Of a DNA stretch of 12,386 bases, positions 5,612-12,386 are shown in pieces. The position numbers and the translations under genes were made by a program. Origin of the DNA: an uncultured Methanobrevibacter sp. (lineage in GTDB: Archaea > Methanobacteriota > Methanobacteria > Methanobacteriales > Methanobacteriaceae); NCBI GenBank assembly GCA_946611495.1, contig CAMODR010000011.1:1-12386 (forward strand), written 5' to 3'. Numbering within the stretch: the stretch's first letter is position 1; the number at the start of each line of letters is the position of its first letter. The notes under the pieces were generated by a model. It searched no databases and had not been told where the DNA came from. It was given only the letters and a program-made list of their open reading frames with translations.

Positions 5612-8218
5612 TCAACATTCCTTTTCATGTAATCTGCCATTAATGAAGTTTCCTTTATTTAATCTAGACAATGTAATGTTTTTAATTTGGTCTTTCAATA
5701 ATTCTAAATCATAATTGTTGTCTTCCTTTAATGCCTGAAGGTATAATGAAATGATTGTGGAACTATATTTTGCAGATGAGAATCTTGTATCTATGATTAC
5801 AGAATCCACTCCTGTATCCTTTATGGTCTCCACTTCATCAATTAGGCATAGGCAGTCCTTATTTATGAAATGACTATGTTTATTATAATCAAACACCACT
5901 TTATATTTGAATTTCTTACGTTTCTTATCCTCTAAGATAGCATAATCTGACGCAGAGTTTATTATAAAGTCTTTTCCATTGTTCAAGTTTGAGAAGTCAT
6001 CTTTACTGCTCATTACTTCAAGATTTCCTTGAATGATGATGTTTAAGTCAGCATTATTGTTTCCTTTAATGTATTGGTATTTTGAAACCAATTCCTTTAT
6101 TTCCTTATGGGATAGTTCTGATGATAAGATTAAGCTTTTGAATCCGCTTTCAGATAAGTTTTTAACATTGTAGCTGTTCCAAATATTCAAGTTGTGATTT
6201 CCGTATATGCTTGTGCTGAAGCTTTTGCCTATTCCTGGAGTGTCATACATTATAGGGATGCTTATTGATTCTTCTTTCAGTTCATCAATGATTTCGCTTA
6301 GCTTTTCTATTTCCTCGTCTGATATGAATGATGATAAGACCAATACTAATCTTTCATTTTCATTATCCTTTTCATTATCATTTGAAGTGCTTTGAGGATT
6401 ATTGCTCTTGGAATTCTTATTAATAATTGAATAAGCCTCTTTCAATAGGTCTTTAATGTTTTCAAAGTACTCTTCGGGACTATTGAATGAAAATGAAGGA
6501 TCAAAATAATACTTATGTATAGGCAATTTTTTAGTCATTTCCAGAAGTTCCAGATTGTCTGCAAATATTGAAAGATTTAATCTTTCATTTCTCACATCGA
6601 TGTTTGAATAAGACTTGTATTCTTTAATGAATTGATTTACGGTTTTATTTGTTGCTCTAATGTTCTTTTTGCTTGGCTTATAATAGTCAAGCAATAGTGT
6701 TGTTGCCTTATCTAAAATATTTCTTCTTATCTTATTTAATTTTCCAATAGGTATGAATATGTTTTCTGGCATGCTGTGAATATTCAGTTCTTTCATATAA
6801 AAGGAGCTGTCTCCAGTTTTTCCCATTTGCTTTTCAATATCCTCTTTGCTTACTGGCCTATTCATTGCCTTTTCAAATTTGGTTTCAGATATGTAATTGA
6901 AATTGAATCGCTCTGTTTTGCTTTCATTATTTATTCCTTTTTCTTCTATTTCAAATCTTGCGCTAATGTTTAGGCTTAAATCGTTATTCCAGTAAATGTC
7001 TAAGGATAATGGGACATGCTGCCTGATTGTTTCATTATGGAATTTCTTTAGCTTGTCATGAGTTGATTTGGAATAGCTTAAGAGAACCTTATCTCCTTCC
7101 CTTACATTCCTTGTGGTTTTTAGGCTAATGTAGTCATCAGTCTGCTCTTTGATATTATCAATATAGATTCCTTTTATCTTATCCTTGTACTTGAATCCGA
7201 TTCCATCTCCAATATCAAGGTTTATTTGGAAATCCTTGTTTTCCTTTGAGATTTTTATAAGCTCTCCCTTTTTCTCAATGATCTTTCCGATATAAACCCC
7301 TTCGTGGCCTGAGCTTTCTCTTCCTAAGACTTGTCCTGGCTTTTGATTGAGGATGTATCCATCTGTGAATTCTCTATTGAAAACTAAATGAAGGTCCTTT
7401 TCATAATCTCCTTCATCACCATCTATCAAGTGCCTATATGCATTTACAATGGTTCCAACATAATCTGCAGATTTCATACGTCCTTCAAGCTTAAGTGAAA
7501 AGACTCCCGCTTCCTCTATTTTATCCAGGCCTTTATAAACTGCCAAATCATGTGTTGAAAGGAGGAATCCGTTTCCAACATTGTAGTTCTTGTATTTTAG
7601 CTTGTATTGCTTACGGCATGGCTGAGCGCATGCTCCTCTGTTTCCGCTACGTCCACTATTGTATGATGAGATATAGCAGTTTCCGCTAAAGCAGTAGCAA
7701 AGGGCTCCATGGCCAAAGACTTCAAGTTCCATATTCAAGTTGGATTCTTTTAATTTTTCACTTATTTCCTTGATTTTTTCCACATTTATCTCACGTGGAA
7801 ATACGATTCTGGAGATTCCGTTTTCAACAGCCCATAATATGCAGTCATAGTCGCTTAATGTCATTTGGGTTGATGCATGGACTTCAAGGTCTGGAATGAG
7901 GTTTTTAATTAGTTCTATTATTCCAATGTCCTGTACAATGACTGCATCAACTCCCATCTTATATAATTTGAATAAGTATTGGACTACATCTGTCACTTCA
8001 AAGTTGTTTATGAGTGTATTCACTGTAACGTGGATTTTTACACCATTCAAGTGAGCATATTCTACACTTTTTTCTATTTCTTCCATTTTGAAGTTTTTTG
8101 CAAAGGCTCTTGCTCCAAATCTTTCTCCAGATATGTAAACAGCATCTGCTCCAGCATTTACAGCAGTGACTAATATGTCATAGTCTCCAGCAGGCGCTAA
8201 TAATTCAGGTAATGTCAT
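5612..8218 (-). CDS. U32-family protein, RlhA-like (probable rRNA hydroxylase)
   Basis: An 868-aa U32 protein with the three-part architecture of bacterial RlhA: a U32 barrel, a DUF3656-like middle and a C-terminal repeat domain. RlhA hydroxylates C2501 of 23S rRNA in Escherichia coli; transferring that role here is an inference. The N-terminus TLPELLAPAGDYD and HASTQM (114-119) are typical. The signature FGHGALCYCFSGNC gives C174, C176 and C181, and GACAQPC gives C197 and C201; C174, C181, C197 and C201 match the cysteines of the paralogue, while C176 is extra. LEGRM is at 244-248. In UbiU-type relatives a further cysteine lies in an SxDLC motif; here that position is A226 (STHDLA). The protein ends KGNFINGRLHEKEC. 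No signal peptide is seen. The ATG at 8218 has the Shine-Dalgarno AGGAG (8224-8228). It is the first gene of the minus-strand series and diverges from tmk. Confidence 0.87.
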   Translation of the reverse strand: MTLPELLAPAGDYDILVTAVNAGADAVYISGERFGARAFAKNFKMEEIEKSVEYAHLNGVKIHVTVNTLINNFEVTDVVQYLFKLYKMGVDAVIVQDIGIIELIKNLIPDLEVHASTQMTLSDYDCILWAVENGISRIVFPREINVEKIKEISEKLKESNLNMELEVFGHGALCYCFSGNCYISSYNSGRSGNRGACAQPCRKQYKLKYKNYNVGNGFLLSTHDLAVYKGLDKIEEAGVFSLKLEGRMKSADYVGTIVNAYRHLIDGDEGDYEKDLHLVFNREFTDGYILNQKPGQVLGRESSGHEGVYIGKIIEKKGELIKISKENKDFQINLDIGDGIGFKYKDKIKGIYIDNIKEQTDDYISLKTTRNVREGDKVLLSYSKSTHDKLKKFHNETIRQHVPLSLDIYWNNDLSLNISARFEIEEKGINNESKTERFNFNYISETKFEKAMNRPVSKEDIEKQMGKTGDSSFYMKELNIHSMPENIFIPIGKLNKIRRNILDKATTLLLDYYKPSKKNIRATNKTVNQFIKEYKSYSNIDVRNERLNLSIFADNLELLEMTKKLPIHKYYFDPSFSFNSPEEYFENIKDLLKEAYSIINKNSKSNNPQSTSNDNEKDNENERLVLVLSSFISDEEIEKLSEIIDELKEESISIPIMYDTPGIGKSFSTSIYGNHNLNIWNSYNVKNLSESGFKSLILSSELSHKEIKELVSKYQYIKGNNNADLNIIIQGNLEVMSSKDDFSNLNNGKDFIINSASDYAILEDKKRKKFKYKVVFDYNKHSHFINKDCLCLIDEVETIKDTGVDSVIIDTRFSSAKYSSTIISLYLQALKEDNNYDLELLKDQIKNITLSRLNKGNFINGRLHEKEC

Positions 8219-8448
8219 ATGATCTCCTATAATTGTGATTTAAATATTAATAAAGTTATTCGGTAAAAATTGTTATTAAATAATCTAACTATTAATAAAT
8301 ATGTTAATTTTATTATATACATATTTTTATCAAAAATCTAATTTTTTAGATGATATTTCTTTTTTGAATCCTCAGATTCATGACTTAAGAGAGGGGTTTT
8401 AGAATAATTAATGAAAATTATATATGTATCAAAAATAAATTTCTTATT
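8219..8448. promoter_or_regulatory. Divergent promoter region between the U32 gene and tmk
   Basis: This 230-bp spacer must start transcription both ways. For the minus strand a TATA-like stretch at 8311-8323 (TGTATATAATA on that strand, preceded by an A-rich BRE-like run) would give a leader of about 70 nt. For the plus strand the tmk TATA box is at 8418-8425. Between them are two short inverted repeats: atctaa/ttagat (8336-8341, 8346-8351) and tgaatc/gattca (8365-8370, 8375-8380). They could be operator sites shared by both directions, but they are short for such AT-rich DNA. Confidence 0.5.
8413..8425 (+). promoter_or_regulatory. tmk promoter: BRE-like gaaaat and TATA box ttatatat
   Basis: The TATA box ttatatat (8418-8425) is directly preceded by an A-rich BRE-like stretch (8413-8418). 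Its centre is about 27 nt upstream of the tmk ATG (8449). Archaeal transcription starts about 25-27 nt downstream of the TATA centre, so the start site should fall on or within a couple of bases of the start codon. There is no G at all between 8427 and 8448, hence no Shine-Dalgarno site. Both points suggest a leaderless mRNA. Confidence 0.65.
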
Positions 8449-9039
8449 ATGTATATTGTATTGGAAGGAATAGATGGTGCTGGAAAATCAACTCAAATCA
8501 AGTATTTAAAAGAATGGTTAGAAAATAATGGTTTGAAAGTAGAAACAATTGTTGAACCTACTGATTTGGAAGTTGGAAGACTTATTCGTAAATTACTTAC
8601 CCGTTCAGATGCTACTAGCGATACTATGCAGAAAACTTTAGGCCTTCTTTTTGCAGCAGATCGTCTTGTTTTGATGGATAAGATTGAAAAGTTGGAAAGT
8701 GAAGGCACTGTTGTAATTAGTGATAGGTCATTTTACTCAAGCTTGGTTTATCAAGAGCCTCAAGAATGGATTAGGGAGATAAATAAGTTTGCAAAGATTC
8801 CTGATTTGGTTTTGCTCCTTGATTTGGATGTTAAAAAATCAGTTGAAAGATGTGATGGAACTGATGAATTTGAAAATGAGGAGTTTTTAACTGGAGTTAA
8901 AGAAAACTATTTGGCACTATCTCGAGAAAATGATAATTTTAAAATAATTGATGCAAATAATGGTCCAAATAAAGTGTCTTCTGATATAAAAAAAGCGGTA
9001 GCACCTTTATTTGATATTTGTGTTGATTGCATAAGATAA
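8449..9039 (+). CDS. tmk: Thymidylate kinase (dTMP kinase)
   Basis: Phosphorylates dTMP to dTDP using ATP in the dTTP synthesis pathway, in the cytoplasm. The 196-aa length is normal for the family. The P-loop GIDGAGKST is at 7-15, directly after the first beta strand, which supports the chosen start. EPT (36-38) matches the substrate-binding region, FAADR (68-72) is the conserved helix motif, and D92-R93 in the ISDRSFYSS stretch matches the DR(Y/S/F) motif. The C-terminus (ENYLALSRENDNFKIIDAN) is also typical. It is the only plus-strand gene in the window, flanked by divergent and convergent neighbours, so it is most likely transcribed alone. It appears to lack a ribosome binding site and to be leaderless. 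A hairpin with a T-run follows at 9094-9120. Confidence 0.95.
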   Translation: MYIVLEGIDGAGKSTQIKYLKEWLENNGLKVETIVEPTDLEVGRLIRKLLTRSDATSDTMQKTLGLLFAADRLVLMDKIEKLESEGTVVISDRSFYSSLVYQEPQEWIREINKFAKIPDLVLLLDLDVKKSVERCDGTDEFENEEFLTGVKENYLALSRENDNFKIIDANNGPNKVSSDIKKAVAPLFDICVDCIR

Positions 9040-9093
9040 TTTGTATATTATTGTGCAATTATATGTGCTTTAAAAATAGTTTAGTTTAATTAT

Positions 9094-9120
9094 AATGCTA
9101 TTTAGCATTTTTCTCTTTTT
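9094..9120 (+). terminator. Hairpin plus T-run after tmk
   Basis: Arms aatgct (9094-9099) and agcatt (9104-9109) enclose a 4-nt loop and are followed at once by a T-rich run to about 9122. It lies 54 nt after the tmk stop codon, in the convergent spacer. The layout resembles an intrinsic terminator; in archaea the U-tract itself is the main signal and the stem may be incidental. Confidence 0.6.
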
Positions 9121-9151
9121 TTATTAAATTTTTTTTATAGAATTAGTTATT

Positions 9152-9194
9152 TTTTTAAAAATAAAATAGAATAGATAGAATTATCTTCTATCTA
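9152..9194 (-). terminator. Hairpin overlapping the stop codon of the 68-aa gene, with U-tract
   Basis: Arms tagatagaa (9172-9180) and ttctatcta (9186-9194) form a perfect 9-bp inverted repeat with a 5-nt loop. The stop codon (9181-9183) sits in the loop, and one arm is the last coding bases. On the minus strand the stem is followed by ATTCTATTTTATTTTT, a good U-rich release tract. This is the likely end of the minus-strand translation cluster. Confidence 0.7.
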
Positions 9195-9387
9195 ATTCAT
9201 CTAATCTTTCTTTCATGACTTGAATGATATATTCTTGAGCTTTTTCTAACTCTTCTTTGGTTCCTTGGAGTTTTGGTCCAAATTCAGTCTGTTTTAATTC
9301 TACATCGAATTTTTCAAAAACATGAGCCAACATTTGTTCTCCAATTCCATTAGTAAGTTTCATTTCGTAAACTGGTTCTTCTTCCAT
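9181..9387 (-). CDS. Small conserved-looking protein of unknown function (68 aa)
   Basis: I do not recognise this family. The 68-aa protein begins MEEEPVYEMKLTNGIG and ends in a charged amphipathic helix (about 45-68, EELEKAQEYIIQVMKERLDEL). By eye the order is strand (VYEMKL), helix (GEQMLAHVFEKF), strand (DVELKQT), strand (GPKLQG), helix, a small alpha/beta fold. It is acidic, has no cysteine, and shows no membrane segment or signal peptide. It is judged a real gene because it has the best ribosome binding site in the window, TGAGGTGAG (9391-9399), 3 nt from the ATG, and its own terminator hairpin. It lies 81 bp downstream of tyrS on the same strand with an A-rich spacer lacking a U-tract, so the two may share a transcript. 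A role tied to translation is only guilt by association. Confidence 0.75.
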   Translation of the reverse strand: MEEEPVYEMKLTNGIGEQMLAHVFEKFDVELKQTEFGPKLQGTKEELEKAQEYIIQVMKERLDELDRR

Positions 9388-9390
9388 TAT

Positions 9391-9399
9391 CTCACCTCA
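9391..9399 (-). promoter_or_regulatory. Very strong Shine-Dalgarno site for the 68-aa gene
   Basis: The minus-strand sequence TGAGGTGAG ends 3 nt before the ATG at 9387. GAGGTGA is an exact match to the complement of the archaeal 16S rRNA 3' end (GGAGGTGATC). It is stronger than the sites of the neighbouring genes, suggesting high translation of this small protein. Confidence 0.75.
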
Positions 9400-9468
9400 T
9401 ACTTATTTCATATGATTAAAATAATATCTATTTTTATTATATTTTTATCTTTTTTTAACTTAAATTAT

Positions 9469-10434
9469 TTAGTCTTGAGATTCCATAAAGTCTCTGACTG
9501 GTTTTAGGAAGTCAATAAGGAATTTTGTAATTCCGTTTTTCAAGTCCATAGGATGTAAGTTGCCTTCACCATACATTGTGTATAACTCTTCTTTAGTTAA
9601 TTCTAAGTCTCCACCAAATTTTTCAGGTCTTTCTATAACTAAAGTGTCTTGGTTTGTGAAGACGAAGTGGTCTGCAATTTCTAAAATTGGATTTCCTTCG
9701 GTTTCTCCTTGTGGACAGTAGCTTTTTCTAATCTTTTCCTTAATTGTTTTTTCATCATCATCAACAGCAATGTAGTTTCCTTTGCTTGAGGACATCTTAT
9801 CGTCACCGTCAAGACCATGAATCAAAGGAGTGTGAATACATACAGGAGCCTCTTTTCCAATTCTTGGAAGATTTTCTCTTGCTAACATTTGGATTTTTCT
9901 CTGTTCCATGCCTCCTAAAGCAACATCAACATTTAATGCAGACATATCTGCAGTTTGCATAAGTGGATAGACTACGCTTGCAACTTTTGGGTTGTCATCA
10001 TGTCTGCTTACTTGATCCATACTTCTTTTTGCTCTTTTTAAGGTAGTTAAAGTTGCTAATTGGTAAACATCATTTGTGTATTCGCTACCTGTTTGGAATG
10101 ATGAACCTAAGATGTATTCTGTGTCATCTGCAAGTCCTAAACCTTGGAAGCATCTTTTATTATATTCTGCAGTTTCTGCAATTTCCTCAACGGTTCCTTT
10201 TCCATTTAAGAAAGCATGATAGTCTGCAAGTAAGATTTTGATTTTAAATCCTAAGTCTTGTAATTGCTTAAGCTTCATAATGGTAACTGCATGACCTAAA
10301 TGAATTTTTCCAGAAGGTTCATATCCAGTATAAGCAATAGGATTTTCCTTTTCAAGTTTTTCTTTTAATTCTTCCACATCAATAATTTCTAATGTTCCTT
10401 CTTGGATTAATTCTATTTTCTCTTCAATATTCAT
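9469..10434 (-). CDS. tyrS: Tyrosyl-tRNA synthetase, archaeal type
   Basis: A class I aminoacyl-tRNA synthetase that charges tRNA-Tyr. With the start chosen here the protein has 321 aa, close to the archaeal enzymes (about 306-320 aa). The HIGH-type motif HLGH is at 45-48, and KMSSS at 213-217. Y35 in YTGYEPSGK matches tyrosine-binding Tyr32 of the Methanocaldococcus enzyme, and the MQTAD stretch keeps the Gln and Asp that contact substrate tyrosine. The C-terminus is compact ([10 protein letters not shown], then LHPMDLKN) without the bacterial S4-like domain. An in-frame ATG at 10467 would add 11 residues ([11 protein letters not shown]); I prefer 10434 because the homologue alignment begins there and GTGAT lies just upstream, while the 10467 ATG has no ribosome binding site. 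It follows NMD3 by a spacer lacking a minus-strand U-tract. Confidence 0.95.
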   Translation of the reverse strand: MNIEEKIELIQEGTLEIIDVEELKEKLEKENPIAYTGYEPSGKIHLGHAVTIMKLKQLQDLGFKIKILLADYHAFLNGKGTVEEIAETAEYNKRCFQGLGLADDTEYILGSSFQTGSEYTNDVYQLATLTTLKRAKRSMDQVSRHDDNPKVASVVYPLMQTADMSALNVDVALGGMEQRKIQMLARENLPRIGKEAPVCIHTPLIHGLDGDDKMSSSKGNYIAVDDDEKTIKEKIRKSYCPQGETEGNPILEIADHFVFTNQDTLVIERPEKFGGDLELTKEELYTMYGEGNLHPMDLKNGITKFLIDFLKPVRDFMESQD

Positions 10435-10560
10435 ATAATCACATTCGTTTTTGTAATTAATAAGCATAATTTGTTTTTTAGATTTTAAATTGTTTTTATT
10501 TTTTTAATCAGTTTTTAGGGATTTTTTATTGGTTTTATTATTTTTTTATATTTTTATTTA
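10435..10560. promoter_or_regulatory. Spacer upstream of tyrS
   Basis: On the coding (minus) strand this spacer is A-rich throughout with no U-run after the NMD3 stop codon, so there is no sign of a terminator and NMD3 may be read into tyrS. A TATA-like ATATAAAA near 10545-10552 could give tyrS an additional start, with a leader of roughly 90 nt. A weak ribosome binding site GTGAT lies 4 nt upstream of the preferred tyrS ATG. Confidence 0.3.
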
Positions 10561-11598
10561 TCATATGACAAATATTCTCCCATCAATCTTAATGACATCA
10601 ATCTCTTCGCCAATGTTATATTCATTTAGCTTGTCATTCATTTCCAAATCAATTGGGCTATAGTCATCAGGGTCTAGGATTTGCAATTCCTTAGGGGATT
10701 TTGCAGTTATGATTGCCTTTTGAATGCCATTTATGTTTTGCTTTTCAATGGAATCATATTCTCTCCATTTCAATGCAAGTTTCTCTTGGGATTCCAAGTC
10801 ATTCAATTGGATTCTGTTTCCATCGATTGCATTGATTTGGTAGATTTTTTTGTTATATCTTACAAAATCATCTATTTCAAACTTAGGAAGTCTTAATGAT
10901 ATCCAAATTCTATATAATCCCTTTCCTGTTGATTTGTCTTCACTGATAAGCCTTGGAGATTCCTTTATCTTTCCTCCAAGCTCATCTTTAAGATGTTCAA
11001 CTACTTTTTTTGCTGATTTCAATGATCCTATATAATAGTCATTGCCTTCCTTAAGTCTTGCAACTTGAGGAATATATGCTAATTTATCCTTTTTATACTG
11101 CTTATTGAGAGTTCTGTTAATTATCTCTTCGGCTTTTTGTATTTCTTCTTCTTTTAACTGTCTGTCATCTGCACGAAGTTGAATGACTGCCTCGTAGTAG
11201 CCTGCATTTCTTTTGCTGCAGTCTGGACAAACTGAATAGTTTAGCTTAACATTTGGAGTGTGGGTTTCCACAAAGTCCTCTCCAAGAACTGTGGCAACAG
11301 CTTCAACATAACACTCTGCAATTGTTCCTCTCATTTGGTCAATTTCGAGTTCAATCTCTTCATTTTCTGCCAAATCGCTAAGTTTAATGTTATTTTCCAA
11401 AGCACGGTATATTATCTCATCCTCTGGAATATATTCATCTTTCCATTTTCCTTCTTCTAATTTGGCATTGCAATGCTTACAGATTGTAACTGTAATATTT
11501 TCTGGAATTTCCATCAATTGAAATTTCTTCAAATAGCAATTCTTGCAGATTCCATCTACCATTTCAACATCTGTGGCACCGCATTCTGGACAAAACAT
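10561..11598 (-). CDS. nmd3: NMD3-family ribosome maturation protein
   Basis: Archaeal homologue of NMD3, the eukaryotic adaptor that binds the 60S subunit at its intersubunit face for nuclear export. Archaea have no nucleus, so here it probably acts in late maturation of the 50S subunit. The 345-aa length fits archaeal members, which lack the eukaryotic C-terminal export tail. The N-terminal half shows the diagnostic zinc-binding pairs: C3-C6 (CPEC), C18-C21 (CKNC), C40-C43 (CKHC) and C124-C127 (CPDC). The MRGTIAE stretch and the following alpha/beta part with YYIGSLKSAKKV are family-like. The C-terminal third (about 240-345) is beta-rich, as expected of the eIF5A-like and SH3-like domains. 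The ATG at 11598 has a modest AAGGC (11606-11610). It lies 79 bp downstream of aIF2-beta, a gene pairing often seen in archaea. Confidence 0.9.
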   Translation of the reverse strand: MFCPECGATDVEMVDGICKNCYLKKFQLMEIPENITVTICKHCNAKLEEGKWKDEYIPEDEIIYRALENNIKLSDLAENEEIELEIDQMRGTIAECYVEAVATVLGEDFVETHTPNVKLNYSVCPDCSKRNAGYYEAVIQLRADDRQLKEEEIQKAEEIINRTLNKQYKKDKLAYIPQVARLKEGNDYYIGSLKSAKKVVEHLKDELGGKIKESPRLISEDKSTGKGLYRIWISLRLPKFEIDDFVRYNKKIYQINAIDGNRIQLNDLESQEKLALKWREYDSIEKQNINGIQKAIITAKSPKELQILDPDDYSPIDLEMNDKLNEYNIGEEIDVIKIDGRIFVI

Positions 11599-11677
11599 TT
11601 AAAACGCCTTAAATCAGTAATTAAAAATAAATAAAAGTAGTTAAATTAATAAAAAATAAAAAAATTAAAAAAGAAGA
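11599..11677 (-). terminator. U-rich tract between aIF2-beta and NMD3
   Basis: Directly after the aIF2-beta stop codon the minus strand reads TCTTCTTTTTTAATTTTTTT and continues T-rich to about 11643. Archaeal RNA polymerase tends to release at such U-tracts without a hairpin. No clear TATA box for NMD3 is visible in the remaining spacer, so the tract may cause partial termination inside an operon rather than a full stop. Confidence 0.45.
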
Positions 11678-12085
11678 TTATAATGGTTTAAGTGGAGCTT
11701 TTGCACCACAAGCATCACATTTTAAGATGAAAATTCTGTCTTCTCTTATAATTCTTGTATCTGGTCTGTTACATTCATGACAGATAACATATTTTTCAAT
11801 GTATTCGTCAATTCTTTCGTTGATTAAAAAGTGGTTGAATTTACCTTGGAGAATTGCTCTTACTCCCTCTAAGTTTCCAGCAGTACCTAATTCTCTAAGT
11901 AAATATTTTAAGATATGTTGTGGGTCTCTGTTTAATGAGTCAGCAACATCCTTGAAATTTTGAATAAATGTTCTGTTACCTTGAATGACAGAGTAAGCCT
12001 TAACAGGTTCAAACCTTTTGCTTTCAAATACTTCAGGAGGTAATTGATCAATTGCTCTCTCTAATAAATTTTCATAATCATCCAT
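11678..12085 (-). CDS. eif2b: Translation initiation factor 2 subunit beta (aIF2-beta)
   Basis: One of the three subunits of the archaeal IF2 heterotrimer, which brings methionyl initiator tRNA to the small ribosomal subunit. The 135-aa length is standard. An N-terminal helix ([15 protein letters not shown]) is the segment that contacts the gamma subunit. The middle alpha/beta domain includes [15 protein letters not shown] and the conserved [13 protein letters not shown]. The C-terminal zinc ribbon has C102, C105, C123 and C126 (CHEC and CDAC). The ATG at 12085 is preceded by AGAAGGC (12092-12098), similar in form to the NMD3 site. It is the first gene of the minus-strand translation cluster, followed by NMD3 and tyrS. 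Confidence 0.96.
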   Translation of the reverse strand: MDDYENLLERAIDQLPPEVFESKRFEPVKAYSVIQGNRTFIQNFKDVADSLNRDPQHILKYLLRELGTAGNLEGVRAILQGKFNHFLINERIDEYIEKYVICHECNRPDTRIIREDRIFILKCDACGAKAPLKPL

Positions 12086-12386
12086 TTTATCGCCTTCTTG
12101 TGATTAAATAAGTTTAATTAATTCAATGCTTAAACCTTATGAGCTTTCTTATTTTTAAATTATCTTGATTTTGAGGTAATAATTAAGGTAAATACTTAAT
12201 AAATAATAACTATCTATTTAAAGCATTAAATTAACTAGAAATAAAAATAATTGTTTAATTTATAATCAAATAATATTTTTTAATATTTTAAAGAAATCTA
12301 TTAAAATATGCTATAAATTATAGTATTTGAGTTATATTAATATAAATTATATATTTTATCATTTATTAACTTATGTATAAAATAAT
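12086..12386. promoter_or_regulatory. Upstream region of aIF2-beta, no gene seen
   Basis: These 301 bases are extremely AT-rich and hold no reading frame with a ribosome binding site on either strand. On the minus strand two TATA-like stretches could serve aIF2-beta: TTTAAATA near 12219-12226 (leader about 110 nt) and TTTAAAAATA near 12150-12160 (leader about 45 nt). A short near-palindrome ctataaattatag lies around 12310-12322. The next gene to the right is outside the window. All promoter calls here are tentative because TATA-like words are frequent by chance. Confidence 0.3.

Noticed and set aside
2367..8218. Calling the U32 proteins secreted collagenases or peptidases
   Set aside because: No signal peptide is present, and the domain layout and cysteines match the RNA-hydroxylase branch of U32 better than a secreted protease.
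8411..8473. A 20-codon plus-strand frame overlapping the start of tmk, with GAGGGG upstream (8390-8395)
   Set aside because: The GAGGGG is about 15 nt from the ATG, too far for normal use, and the ATG lies upstream of the tmk TATA box, so it would not be on the predicted transcript.
10435..10467. The longer tyrS start giving 332 aa
   Set aside because: The extra 11 residues do not fit the archaeal family, there is no ribosome binding site before that ATG, and the downstream ATG aligns with known TyrRS N-termini.

Overview
This 12.4-kb window looks like chromosome from a methanogenic archaeon of the Methanobacteriaceae, most like Methanobrevibacter. The evidence is strongly AT-rich DNA, archaeal information-processing proteins (aIF2-beta, NMD3, an archaeal/eukaryal-type tyrosyl-tRNA synthetase of Methanocaldococcus-like layout), archaeal TATA-box promoters, and Shine-Dalgarno sites matching GGAGGTGATC. 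The genus is an inference from protein flavour; no rRNA gene is present to confirm it.

Layout from left to right. (1) 131-8218, minus strand: three genes read right to left. The first is a U32-family protein of RlhA type (868 aa), then a second, enlarged U32 paralogue (1031 aa), then a MutS-like ATPase with an N-terminal helix-hairpin-helix region (644 aa). (2) 8219-8448: a divergent promoter region. (3) 8449-9039, plus strand: thymidylate kinase (tmk), the only plus-strand gene, with a TATA box placed so that the mRNA should be leaderless. (4) 9040-9180: a convergent terminator region. (5) 9181-12085, minus strand: a translation cluster read right to left as aIF2-beta, NMD3, tyrosyl-tRNA synthetase and a 68-aa protein of unknown function, ending in a hairpin that overlaps the last stop codon. 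(6) 12086-12386: upstream region of aIF2-beta with no gene seen.

How the genes fit together. The right half is housekeeping: start-codon selection (aIF2-beta), large-subunit maturation (NMD3) and tRNA charging (TyrRS). The two U32 proteins resemble the enzyme that hydroxylates a cytidine in the peptidyl-transferase region of bacterial 23S rRNA, so they may extend the ribosome theme into RNA modification by an oxygen-independent hydroxylation suited to a strict anaerobe. tmk and the MutS-like protein concern DNA precursors and DNA transactions.

No mobile element, CRISPR array, tRNA or rRNA gene was seen. The least ordinary part is the tandem U32 pair. One copy has gained about 160 residues, mostly in three hydrophilic Lys/Asn/Asp-rich segments, one of which is an in-frame 21-bp tandem repeat. 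Both copies lack the cysteine that supplies the fourth cluster ligand in UbiU-type relatives.
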